Assembly (NCBI GenBank): GCA_963818645.1
Contig: CAWFTF010000022.1
Location: 1-64,000, forward strand
DNA from: Gp6-AA40 sp963818645
Lineage (GTDB): Bacteria > Acidobacteriota > Vicinamibacteria > Vicinamibacterales > UBA2999
Direction: 5' to 3'
DNA: 64,000 nt
The translations under genes and the position numbers were made by a program. The notes under the pieces are model-generated. The model saw only the letters and a program-made list of their open reading frames with translations, was not told the origin of the DNA and searched no databases. Positions 11,895 to 20,217 of this stretch are shown piece after piece. Each line of letters opens with the position of its first letter. Position 1 is the first letter of the stretch.

Positions 11895-12512
11895 TCACGG
11901 CTGATTCGCACTCCCGACGATCACGACTTCAGCTCTCATCCGCAGATCGCGATCCCACTTGTCGAGGGTGACGCGCAGGCGTTCGGTCGATGCCCGCTGG
12001 CGAGCCGACGATTCCGCTTCCTCGAACGGCAGGCGCACACCGTCCCGCGTGAATTCAGCCGGATGCTCTTCGTAGTACTTCCGCGCCTCGTCTTCGTTGA
12101 CCTGCACCGTCGTCCCGAATCGTTGCGCAATGTAGGCGCGGGTTCGAAGTGTCTCGCGCGCCAATTGCTGAAGCCGAGCCTCGTCGAGGCCAGTCGATGT
12201 CATCAGCGCGTTCAGACCAGGACCGGCCCGCATCTTCATCGACGCGACCTCCTCGGCGACCGCCGCTGCAGGCGGCTCGGGCGGCGAGAATCGCGCGACC
12301 TCATTGAGCTGGAGTTGACGATCGATCGTGCGCTCCAGAGCTACCGCTTGCCGGTCGTCTCCCGATACCTGAACGAGCCCCAGTTCGAGCGCGATGCGGA
12401 CGTCGGTCATCGTCACCGCGCTCGGCCCCACTCTGGCCAGAACACGATCGATGAGTTGCTGGGCGTTGGCTGTTCCGCGCAATTCAGAATGCAGAATGCC
12501 GAATGCAGACAC
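11895..12512 (-). CDS. SurA N-terminal-like chaperone/foldase, signal peptide out of frame
   Basis: 205 residues from a GTG at 12512. The segment from QQLIDRVLARVGPSAVTMTD onward, with later KYYEEHPAEFTRDG, resembles the SurA/PrsA N-terminal chaperone region; no parvulin domain follows. As read, the N-terminus is encoded by heptamer repeat and carries no proper signal peptide, odd for a periplasmic chaperone lying after a BamA-like gene. A different frame opening at GTG codons 12565, 12562 or 12553 encodes a signal-like stretch (GRFALCLHSAFCILNC) that meets the mature frame in the repeat. Adding one 7-bp unit would fuse the two. The gene may be phase variable, decayed, or affected by sequence error. 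Confidence 0.7.
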   Translation of the reverse strand: MSAFGILHSELRGTANAQQLIDRVLARVGPSAVTMTDVRIALELGLVQVSGDDRQAVALERTIDRQLQLNEVARFSPPEPPAAAVAEEVASMKMRAGPGLNALMTSTGLDEARLQQLARETLRTRAYIAQRFGTTVQVNEDEARKYYEEHPAEFTRDGVRLPFEEAESSARQRASTERLRVTLDKWDRDLRMRAEVVIVGSANQP

Positions 12513-12604
12513 AGCGCAAACCGACCTATCGCGATGGATCGCACTGTCGTCACCTGAGGCACCACGCCTGAATCAGCGTCTTCGCATTCTGCATTCTGAA
12601 TTGC
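12479..12604. repeat. Heptamer inverted repeat, GCATTCT type
   Basis: Left arm units TTCAGAA, TGCAGAA, TGCCGAA, TGCAGAC (12483-12510); right arm units GCATTCT, GCATTCT, GAATTGC (12584-12604). The outer 20 bp pair perfectly (12479-12498 with 12585-12604). It lies between the BamA-like stop codon and the SurA-like gene and covers that gene's first codons. Confidence 0.93.
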
Positions 12605-12609
12605 AAGGA

Positions 12610-15564
12610 TTAGAACGGCTGCCCGAGCAGGATGTGAAGGACCCGGCCGCGCTCCTGCACGCCAGGCACGAGCTCTCGCGGGTTGAGATTGAAGCCCAGG
12701 TCCACCCGGATCGGCCCGACAGGGGACCTGTACATCACGCCAAAGCCCGCTGACGGTCGCAGGTCCGTGAAGTCGAGGTCGCTCGCCCGTGGGAACACGT
12801 TGCCGGCGTCGACGAATCCTGTCGCCTGCAATGGACCAACGACAGCGACGCGGAGTTCGCTGTTCAACACCACCACGCTGTTACCGCCAGTCGGGAAGCC
12901 CGCCGTGGTGATCGTCCGTTCGTCGCCGAGACGGTCGAGTGTGAAGCCACGCACTGTCGTATCACCGCCGGCGAAGAAGCGCTCACTGGCAGGCAGGTCC
13001 TGAACGATCACGCCGTCAAGCGCGCGCGCGAACCCATGCGCAAGGCCGACCCTTGCACCGAGCGCCGCTACCACACGACGCCGTGACGGCAGACGGTGAT
13101 AGTAGAAGCCTTGCATGTACGTCTGCACGAAACCGACTTCGGATCCGATCGCACGTGCTGCGATCTCGCCATCGACGATCATCATCGTCCCGGTGGACGG
13201 ATCGAGCGGGTCGTCACGGAGGTCGCGGATGAGGGAGGCCGACACCTTGGAGAGCCGCACCTCGGGGAACAACCGGTCGATGAGCGGTGGTGGCGCATCA
13301 GGCGTGAAGCGCTCGTCGAACAGCCGGGTGCGCTGAAACGAGTAGAGTCCGATGGCGGTGTAGACCCGCGAGAGCCGGAACCCCGCTTCGACGCGCGCCT
13401 CTCTCCGGTCGAAGTTGAAACTCGAGCGCCTGGCTTGCTCGACCAGGCCGGTGACAACGACATCGGCAGGCGAGTCGAATGCCTTTGGCTCGCGAAACTG
13501 GCCGAGCACTCGATACTCGTAGAAGCGACTCCCGAACTCCTCGAGCGGATCTACTGGCGGACCGTCCGGTGGCGAAGGCGCCGGAACCGCCACTGCCGGT
13601 GGATCACGACGCCGGACGGCAAGGCGCGTAAAGAGATCGATCCGCCGATTCTTTCCCCAGAGGTTGCGCCGGCCGATTTGAAAGAAGCCGCGCGGTGCAA
13701 CCTCGAAGCGTTCCTCTGCAATGCCGGTGTCGCCAGTGACGACAAAAGAACCGCCTTCGAGACCGCCGCCGAAACCGAGTTCGGTCGGTGGTGACTCCTC
13801 GACCTCGACCAGCACGTCGCGTCGGGCCTCGCCGCCGTGGCCGAGCGGCTCGATCTGCGCACGTCGGAACATGCCGAGCGCGAAGAGCCGGGTGCGGCTT
13901 TCCACGAGCGCCGAGTACCCGAGAGGCTCCCCCTCGTGCAGCAGCAGCTCGCGCTCGATCGTTCGAGTGCTGATCCGTCGATTCCCCACGATGATGATGT
14001 GATCGACGATCACCTGGGGGCCTTCCGTGATCTTGAACAGGACATCGGCCCGCATATCGTTCTCGAGGAACGTGGGTTCCGACGTCACCACGACACCCTC
14101 ATAGCCGCGATTGCGATACTCGAGATCGATCCGCTCGCGAGCGGCCAGGATCTCCGCTTCCGAAAATGCCTGTTCCCCGGACAGCTTCGCCAGGCTGCGC
14201 AATGCCGGTTCGTCGATCGCCATGTTGCCCGCGAAGCTCACGAGACCGATCAGCGTTCGCGGCCCCTCGACGATTGCAATCTGCACGTCGGTCTCACGAT
14301 CCGGAGCAGCAATGTCTTCGGGGACGAGAATGCTTTCGCCAGCCTTGACCTGCGCCCGCGTGTACCCACGTGCGCGATACAACCGTTCGATGGCTCCGGT
14401 TCCGGTCGACACTGCCGACCTGACGAACGGTTCGCCAGTCTTCAGTCGCAAGAGCGGCAAAAGCTCCGTCTCCGGGACGGCTGCGTTGCCGGTGAACGAC
14501 ACGTTACGGACGATGTAACGTGGGCCGCGCTTGATCGCGAACGTGATGACCAGCTCCTCTTTCTCCTGCTGGCTCGTGTAGACGACCATCGCGTCGCGGT
14601 AGCCGCGAGTGTAGAGGTAGCCTTCGATCGCGCGGCTCGAGTCCTCCAGAAGATCCTCGTCTGCCGAGCCCTCCGTTCGAACGGGCACCAACCGTTCCCG
14701 CTCGTTTTCGGGCAGAGGATCGCCGGTAAATCTCACCACTACTCGTGGGCCGCGTGTCAGGTTCACCGAGACGATGGCGCCGTCTTCGATGATTTCGCTT
14801 CCGTGGCTGGCGCGCGCCTCGTAGAAGCCACGGGCGCGCATCTTGTCCTCCCACGACCGCAGCTCGCGTTCGATCTCGTCGTCGTCAAACGGCTGGCCAG
14901 GCTTGATGTCGGGCAGTTCAGTCACGGTGCCCTGGACGTCGGCGTCGCGTTGCGTGAAACGCCTGTCTGCAATCGTCAACCGACGCCCGGCTTCAATCTC
15001 GAAGATCAGGGTGGCGCGATCCGGATCGTGGGTCTCGACGAGTCGAGAGCCGATGCGAGCATTCGCGTAGCCGCGCCGCCGGTATTCCATTCGCAGCGCC
15101 TCGACGATCTCGGGGGCGCGGGCGGCCCGCGGTGCGTTACCGAATCGATCGACGACGACACGAAGAACGGCATCTTCCGGCAAGCCGAGCATGCCCTGGA
15201 ACTCGATGCGGTCGACCGGGTGAAGCGGCGTCAGGACATACCGCACACGAATGCCGGTGCCCGCCTCCTCACTGAATACCTGCACGTCGTCAAACCGGTT
15301 GAAACTCATCAGGTGCGAGATCGTCTCTCGCACCTCTCGTGCATCCAGTGGTGATCCAACGTGGGTTTCGATGAGGCCGGTAATCACCGGATCGGTGACA
15401 GGCCTGCCTTCCTGCTCTATTACGATCTCAGCGATCTGGCGCCCGATCTGGGCGTGAGCTGGATACGCGTAATTCAAAATGCAAAAGGCAAAAGGCAAAA
15501 CGACTGCACGACTCAGCCGCTTTCCTTTTGCCTTTTGCATTTTGCATTTCGAATTACAGTTCAT
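12610..15564 (-). CDS. BamA/TamA-like outer-membrane assembly protein (Omp85 family)
   Basis: 984 residues. After a signal peptide (cleavage expected after AYPAHA) there are several POTRA-like repeats (IEFQGMLGLPEDAVLRVVV, VSFTGNAAVPETELLPLL, VSFAGNMAIDEPALRSLA, IIVGNRRISTRTIERELL). A C-terminal beta-barrel follows with Omp85 features (RFFAGGDTTVRGF, TGFVDAGNVFPR, FGVMYRSPVGPIRVDLGF) and a terminal aromatic residue (GQPF). It should insert proteins into the outer membrane, here probably as partner of the adjacent TamB. The ATG follows directly after the tamB stop (TAAATG). The signal peptide is written almost entirely in heptamer repeat, and the repeat arms pair in the mRNA. Confidence 0.92.
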   Translation of the reverse strand: MNCNSKCKMQKAKGKRLSRAVVLPFAFCILNYAYPAHAQIGRQIAEIVIEQEGRPVTDPVITGLIETHVGSPLDAREVRETISHLMSFNRFDDVQVFSEEAGTGIRVRYVLTPLHPVDRIEFQGMLGLPEDAVLRVVVDRFGNAPRAARAPEIVEALRMEYRRRGYANARIGSRLVETHDPDRATLIFEIEAGRRLTIADRRFTQRDADVQGTVTELPDIKPGQPFDDDEIERELRSWEDKMRARGFYEARASHGSEIIEDGAIVSVNLTRGPRVVVRFTGDPLPENERERLVPVRTEGSADEDLLEDSSRAIEGYLYTRGYRDAMVVYTSQQEKEELVITFAIKRGPRYIVRNVSFTGNAAVPETELLPLLRLKTGEPFVRSAVSTGTGAIERLYRARGYTRAQVKAGESILVPEDIAAPDRETDVQIAIVEGPRTLIGLVSFAGNMAIDEPALRSLAKLSGEQAFSEAEILAARERIDLEYRNRGYEGVVVTSEPTFLENDMRADVLFKITEGPQVIVDHIIIVGNRRISTRTIERELLLHEGEPLGYSALVESRTRLFALGMFRRAQIEPLGHGGEARRDVLVEVEESPPTELGFGGGLEGGSFVVTGDTGIAEERFEVAPRGFFQIGRRNLWGKNRRIDLFTRLAVRRRDPPAVAVPAPSPPDGPPVDPLEEFGSRFYEYRVLGQFREPKAFDSPADVVVTGLVEQARRSSFNFDRREARVEAGFRLSRVYTAIGLYSFQRTRLFDERFTPDAPPPLIDRLFPEVRLSKVSASLIRDLRDDPLDPSTGTMMIVDGEIAARAIGSEVGFVQTYMQGFYYHRLPSRRRVVAALGARVGLAHGFARALDGVIVQDLPASERFFAGGDTTVRGFTLDRLGDERTITTAGFPTGGNSVVVLNSELRVAVVGPLQATGFVDAGNVFPRASDLDFTDLRPSAGFGVMYRSPVGPIRVDLGFNLNPRELVPGVQERGRVLHILLGQPF
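15471..15555. repeat. Heptamer inverted repeat, GCAAAAG/CTTTTGC type
   Basis: Left arm has GCAAAAG, GCAAAAG, GCAAAAC (15481-15501) preceded by AATTCAAAAT; right arm has CCTTTTG, CCTTTTG, CATTTTG, CATTTCG (15524-15551) followed by AATT. The arms are imperfect reverse complements around a short loop. The repeat lies wholly inside the first 32 codons of the BamA-like gene. Confidence 0.93.
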
Positions 15565-16686
15565 TTAGAACGTTCGCCTTACCCTCAGCTCAATCGCGTA
15601 GGTCTTGTCTTCATTTCGCGACAGCAGCCACGAATAGCGATCCGACTGATCGTATTCGAGCAGGATGATCTGGTCGCGCGTAGACGACGAAAGGCTTCGA
15701 GAGTAGGTCAGATAGACTCGGTCGGAAATCCGCTTGCCGACTGTGACACGCGCGGCCAAGTCCAGCCGCGACGACTGCGTGTTGGGATCGATGATCGACG
15801 GCGTGATCTGGAACGTATCGACGCCGAACGTCTGTTCCACCACACGGCCAACTTCCGAGGAAACCGGACTGGCGAGCGCGCGGGCCGCTTGCTCGCGGAC
15901 CATCTGCTCCTGCGGAGTGACGCCGGTTTGATACTGACGGAACTCGACATCCTGGCCTGGCGCCACGTCACTGAGGAGGAGCGCCAGCAGCTCAGGTTCC
16001 GGCAAAGGTGGATCGGCCGAAAACTCCAGTGCCGGAACCCATGGACCGGTGGCCCGTACCGTGACCCGATAGGTCTCGCCAGGAACACGCACGCGCGTCT
16101 CGGTCTCGAGATCGAAGAATGGCTCGATCTTCGACGGGTTGTTGAACTCGACCGTCCCTCGCGTCAGCACGTAGCGTCGCCCCTCGAAGATGAATTCTCC
16201 GCGCACCGCCTCCGCTCGACCGAAGAGCAACGGCCGGTCGAACGTGCCCTGCAGCTGAAGGTTGGCATTGGCGGTCAACCGCACGCTGCTGTTGCGGACC
16301 TGCAGCGTCTGGGGCGCCGTGATCTGAATGTCGTAGCGCAGCGGAATGGTTGGCTCTGCCGGCGCCGTCGGCGGTGTCGCCTCTCCCGTCGCGATATCGA
16401 GCAGCCCGCCATTGGATGAAAACGGGCGGGTGTAGACGGCGTCATTCACCGTGACGCGACCCGACAGCGTCGCCGCCTGCATCGTGCCCTGCAGCGAGAG
16501 TTGCGCATCCACGAGCGACTGCATGCCCTCGGCCAGCCTGAGACGCATGCCTGTGCCGGTCATCATGATGTCGATCTGGCCTGGCAGGTAGCCCTGCTTG
16601 TCGATACGCCCGCCAAACGTCACGTCACCTCGTGCGAGTCGGCCAGTCAGGCCATCCAGCGTCACGCCACGTGTGTCGAACTTCAA
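15565..16686 (-). CDS. tamB: TamB C-terminal fragment (DUF490), separated by a frameshift
   Basis: 373 residues containing the conserved TamB C-terminal domain (FEGRRYVLTRGTVEFNNPSK, ALLLSDVAPGQDVEF) and ending in aromatic F (LRVRRTF). It continues the protein encoded in 16625-19663: dropping one base at about 16693 joins ...ENISGS to LKFDTRGVTLDG in one frame. A TTG at 16686 could start this piece alone, but without TamB's membrane anchor function is doubtful. Its stop codon touches the ATG of the BamA-like gene. Confidence 0.88.
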   Translation of the reverse strand: MKFDTRGVTLDGLTGRLARGDVTFGGRIDKQGYLPGQIDIMMTGTGMRLRLAEGMQSLVDAQLSLQGTMQAATLSGRVTVNDAVYTRPFSSNGGLLDIATGEATPPTAPAEPTIPLRYDIQITAPQTLQVRNSSVRLTANANLQLQGTFDRPLLFGRAEAVRGEFIFEGRRYVLTRGTVEFNNPSKIEPFFDLETETRVRVPGETYRVTVRATGPWVPALEFSADPPLPEPELLALLLSDVAPGQDVEFRQYQTGVTPQEQMVREQAARALASPVSSEVGRVVEQTFGVDTFQITPSIIDPNTQSSRLDLAARVTVGKRISDRVYLTYSRSLSSSTRDQIILLEYDQSDRYSWLLSRNEDKTYAIELRVRRTF

Positions 16687-19663
16687 CGAGCCAGCTGATG
16701 TTCTCGAGCGCGTGCGGCAACGCGAAATGCCTGATGCGGCCGTTGGTGATGTCGAGCGTGCCGCTCACCGCCGGATCCTCGAGCGGCCCTTCCAGCGTGG
16801 CCGAGAGTGCCGCCATGCCGGAGCTCCGCACGTCAGCGACGAACCCCTGCAGCACGGCCAGGTTGGCGTCGCCCGTCGTGCGAATCGCGATCCGTGAGTC
16901 GTGGAGATTGACGAGACCTGACACGTCGAGCTGCGTATCCTGGCCGACGATGCGCATGTCGGTGACCCGAACAGCGTGACGATCCAGCGCGATGTGGATC
17001 GGCCGCGCATTGCGCAGCGCGTAGTCGAAGAGACGGATGTCGAGCCGTTCGACCGTTGCGTCCACCAGCAGGTGATCGATGTCGGCGAGCTCGCCGACCA
17101 CGCGGATCGAGCCGCTCACCACCGCAGTCGTATAGGGAGACAATTGCGGCTGGAATGCGCGCACGTAGGGATCGAGCGACGTGTCGCTCACACTGATCGT
17201 GAGCTCCGAATCGAGCTCCGGTGTGAGCGCAATCCGGCCGGACGCAGAGACCGCGAGACGAGGAGACGCCGCCTCCAGGCGCACAGTCATCAGCTCGTTG
17301 TCGATGCTCAGGTTGCCGACGATCTGGCCGATGCCCTCGTCGGCGACAAAGACGTCGCGCATGGTTGCGCGAACGTCGTACCGGGGCGAGTCGAACGTTC
17401 CGCTGCCGCCCGCCGTGAAGTCGAGGAGCCCGGCGATCGGACGCGGCGAGTTCTTCGCCGCCGCGAGCGACTCGGCAGGAATCGAGCGCGCGTCGAAGTT
17501 GAACGAATAGGTGCCGTTCCATCCGATGAATGCGGCTCCTGTGCCGCGACCACCGCCCTTGAGGGCTTGAATGTTCTCGAGACGTGCCCCGTCGCCCTCG
17601 AGACGAACGCCCGCCGTCACCGACTCGAACGGCTCGCCGTACGCCACCCCGTCTGCGATCTCCATCTGGCCAAAGCCGTACGGCGTGAGGTACTTGCCGT
17701 TGACGTGGAACTCGCCGGTCAGCGTGCCGTCGAGGTTGTAGTCGTCCAACCTGAACGCACGCCGGAGATCGGCAACCGGCCGTTTCAAGATTTCGATTCT
17801 CGCGTCGATTTCTTCGCCGCCGTCGGCGCGGGGATAGCCGATCGAGAACCGCCCAGCCGTTCTGATACGCGACTCGCCCGACGTGATGACGACGTCAGTG
17901 ACGTCGACGTAATTGTTCTGAATGACCGCACGGCCCTTCGTCGATCCCCAGACGACGTCGAACGCGCGCATCGACTCACCGGCAAAGTCGCCTTCGATCC
18001 GCGGACGCCTGAATGTCTCGGTCATGACACCGTCGAACGTGCCGTACCCGCCGATCGGAATCGCGCGCGTGCGGACGCCGAACGCGGTGAGCAGTCCGGC
18101 GAACACACGATCGCTCTCCTGCCAGTCGGCACTCGAGACGTGAAACGGGATCTGCGATGCGCCGCCATACGCCGTCTGCCCCTCGAACTCGACGAGTGTC
18201 GACTCCGTCGCCCATCGACTCGGCCCGATCTCAACCTGGTCCGGTCCGTACCTGTAGAAGAAGTCACCGCCGGTCGGCACGGGCTCGTATGGCGTCAACG
18301 GGCTAAAAGGCCCGGCCGGCTCACCTCGCTGCTCGACCGCGCGGATTCGTTCGAGCGGCATCTCGCGGGTCATGAGCGTGACGCCCTCGGGCGGCGTGAT
18401 GTGCAGTTCGCCCGTGCCGGTGAGATTGGAGAAGCGGCGCAACGGCCATTCGAGCCGGTTCTGACCGGAGAGACGGCCGGCCAGCGTGATCCCGTCCAGC
18501 TTCAGCGTGTCGGTGAACCGGGTCAGATCGACCTTGTCGTACGCAGCGTCGAAGCGCGCGGTCGGAGTCACACCCGGCGCGTTGAGCGGCATCATGCTGT
18601 AACTGAATCGCGCCTGACCACCGTACATCTTCGTCGTCGCTTCTGTGACGCGAAGGACTTCAGGCGTCCAGCGGATTCCGCCCGTGAGGTCGCTGAACCG
18701 GAAGTCGTTCACTCCGGCCGTAGCACTGACGAACGTGCCTTTGAGCTCGCGCCCTGTTCTCGTCGTCCCGTTGGGCATCGGCTCTTTGAACAGATGAAAC
18801 GTGCCGGTGAACTGACTTTTGCCACTGAGCCTGAACGTCTCGCCTGCGAAGAAGAGCTCCCGCATCCTCGGCAGATCGATGGTCGACTTCATCTGCAGCA
18901 TCAGCTCGGGCCAGTACGACAGGTTTACGTCGCCGTTGAGAACGGACTCGGTGCCCTCGGTGGTGAGGGTGATGCGATCGAAGAGCACGCGGCCGTTCTC
19001 GATCTTGAACGTCGATGCCATGTCGGTGCGGAAAGGCACGTATCCCTGAATCGCGGTCAAACCGTCGGAGAACCGCGCTTGCCCGACGTACTCATTGCCG
19101 GGACGGGCGACCGTGACATCGAGGTTACGCGCAACGATTCCCCATGGCGTGCTGTGATCCTGGTAGGTGAACACGCCGCGGCCGGCGTGTACGTACTGCA
19201 GCGTCGTGGTCCACGCGCTCTTCCCTCGCGGCCCTTTCGGCATCAGCTTCGGGAAGCTCACTGTGCCGTTTCTCAATGACTCGACGTGCATCTGCCAGTC
19301 GTTGAGCTCGATCGTGTCAAAGACGATCCGGCGGTTGAAGAGCGTGCTCCACGGCATGGACACGACGATGCGCTTGGCTGTAAAGAAGGGAGTCCTGTCG
19401 GGCGCTAAACCCTCGATCGTCAAGTCTTCGAAGATGTAGGCCCCATCCCAGATCCGGACGTGCATGCTGCCAATGTGCAGCGGACGCTCCATGTACCGCG
19501 TGCCCTGCTCCTCCGCCTGCTTACGCAAGACCGGACCGAGATCTGTGGAGATCGTCGTGACAATAGCCACCGCGAGGATCACGGCACACACGATCACCGT
19601 CCGGCGCACGAACGTGCGCACGGTGCGGGTGACGGGGTGGGAGAGAAGCTGCGCGTACGTCAC
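16625..19663 (-). CDS. tamB: TamB-like translocation/assembly protein, N-terminal and central part
   Basis: 1012 residues as read. An N-terminal signal-anchor (TVIVCAVILAVAIVTTIS, about 23-40) precedes an AsmA-like start (MHVRIWDGAYIFEDLTIEGL) and long beta-helical repeat sequence typical of TamB, which spans the periplasm and carries lipids or proteins toward the outer membrane. The last residues after HALENIS (WLVEVRHTWRDAGW) are out of frame; the true continuation is the fragment at 15565-16686. The start overlaps the biotin carrier gene by 4 bp, implying translational coupling. Confidence 0.9.
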   Translation of the reverse strand: MTYAQLLSHPVTRTVRTFVRRTVIVCAVILAVAIVTTISTDLGPVLRKQAEEQGTRYMERPLHIGSMHVRIWDGAYIFEDLTIEGLAPDRTPFFTAKRIVVSMPWSTLFNRRIVFDTIELNDWQMHVESLRNGTVSFPKLMPKGPRGKSAWTTTLQYVHAGRGVFTYQDHSTPWGIVARNLDVTVARPGNEYVGQARFSDGLTAIQGYVPFRTDMASTFKIENGRVLFDRITLTTEGTESVLNGDVNLSYWPELMLQMKSTIDLPRMRELFFAGETFRLSGKSQFTGTFHLFKEPMPNGTTRTGRELKGTFVSATAGVNDFRFSDLTGGIRWTPEVLRVTEATTKMYGGQARFSYSMMPLNAPGVTPTARFDAAYDKVDLTRFTDTLKLDGITLAGRLSGQNRLEWPLRRFSNLTGTGELHITPPEGVTLMTREMPLERIRAVEQRGEPAGPFSPLTPYEPVPTGGDFFYRYGPDQVEIGPSRWATESTLVEFEGQTAYGGASQIPFHVSSADWQESDRVFAGLLTAFGVRTRAIPIGGYGTFDGVMTETFRRPRIEGDFAGESMRAFDVVWGSTKGRAVIQNNYVDVTDVVITSGESRIRTAGRFSIGYPRADGGEEIDARIEILKRPVADLRRAFRLDDYNLDGTLTGEFHVNGKYLTPYGFGQMEIADGVAYGEPFESVTAGVRLEGDGARLENIQALKGGGRGTGAAFIGWNGTYSFNFDARSIPAESLAAAKNSPRPIAGLLDFTAGGSGTFDSPRYDVRATMRDVFVADEGIGQIVGNLSIDNELMTVRLEAASPRLAVSASGRIALTPELDSELTISVSDTSLDPYVRAFQPQLSPYTTAVVSGSIRVVGELADIDHLLVDATVERLDIRLFDYALRNARPIHIALDRHAVRVTDMRIVGQDTQLDVSGLVNLHDSRIAIRTTGDANLAVLQGFVADVRSSGMAALSATLEGPLEDPAVSGTLDITNGRIRHFALPHALENISWLVEVRHTWRDAGWPDWPTRTR

Positions 19664-20217
19664 GTGATCACGACAAGAACAACGTTAGCCTCTACCGGCG
19701 CACCTTCACGGACGCGCACGTCGGCGACCGTCCCGGCACGGGGAGCACGCAGTTCGTTTTCCATCTTCATTGCTTCAACCACGACCAGACCCTGACGCGC
19801 CACTACGGCATCTCCCGGCGCCACGAGTACCTTCACCACGCGACCAGGCATCGGCGCGACGATCGACACCGGACCTGTCGCGCCTGGCCCATCATCGTCG
19901 GAGCCAGATCGCCAGCGACCTGGAACTCCCACCGTCACTGGCACGACGTGTCCGTCGACGTGCACGATGTGCCGGCCCTGGCGTCGCGACTCGATGGCGA
20001 TGTCGTAACTGGACGCATGAACCGACGCCGGCTCACTCGCCTGACCGTTCGAACCCTGGTCGCCTTCGACGGATCGCACCAGCATCGACCAGCGATCGTT
20101 GACGCGCGTAAAGTCGACCGACATCAAGCGGCCGTCCATCGCGACGGTCCAGCCGCCTCCCGACCGCCTGACTTCGATCGTACGTCGCCGCCGGCCTGTT
20201 TCGACCTCGAACCTCAC
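19660..20217 (-). CDS. Biotin carboxyl carrier protein of an acyl-CoA carboxylase
   Basis: 185 residues from a GTG at 20217 that overlaps the biotin carboxylase stop (GTGA). The C-terminal biotinyl domain has EAMKMENEL with the biotin-accepting lysine at about residue 151, followed by APRAGTVADVRVREG. The N-terminal 100 residues resemble the linker region found before BCCP in carboxylase alpha subunits, here on a separate chain. It should carry carboxyl-biotin between the biotin carboxylase (20214-21779) and the carboxyltransferase (22870-24426). It overlaps tamB by 4 bp. Confidence 0.92.
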   Translation of the reverse strand: MRFEVETGRRRRTIEVRRSGGGWTVAMDGRLMSVDFTRVNDRWSMLVRSVEGDQGSNGQASEPASVHASSYDIAIESRRQGRHIVHVDGHVVPVTVGVPGRWRSGSDDDGPGATGPVSIVAPMPGRVVKVLVAPGDAVVARQGLVVVEAMKMENELRAPRAGTVADVRVREGAPVEANVVLVVIT

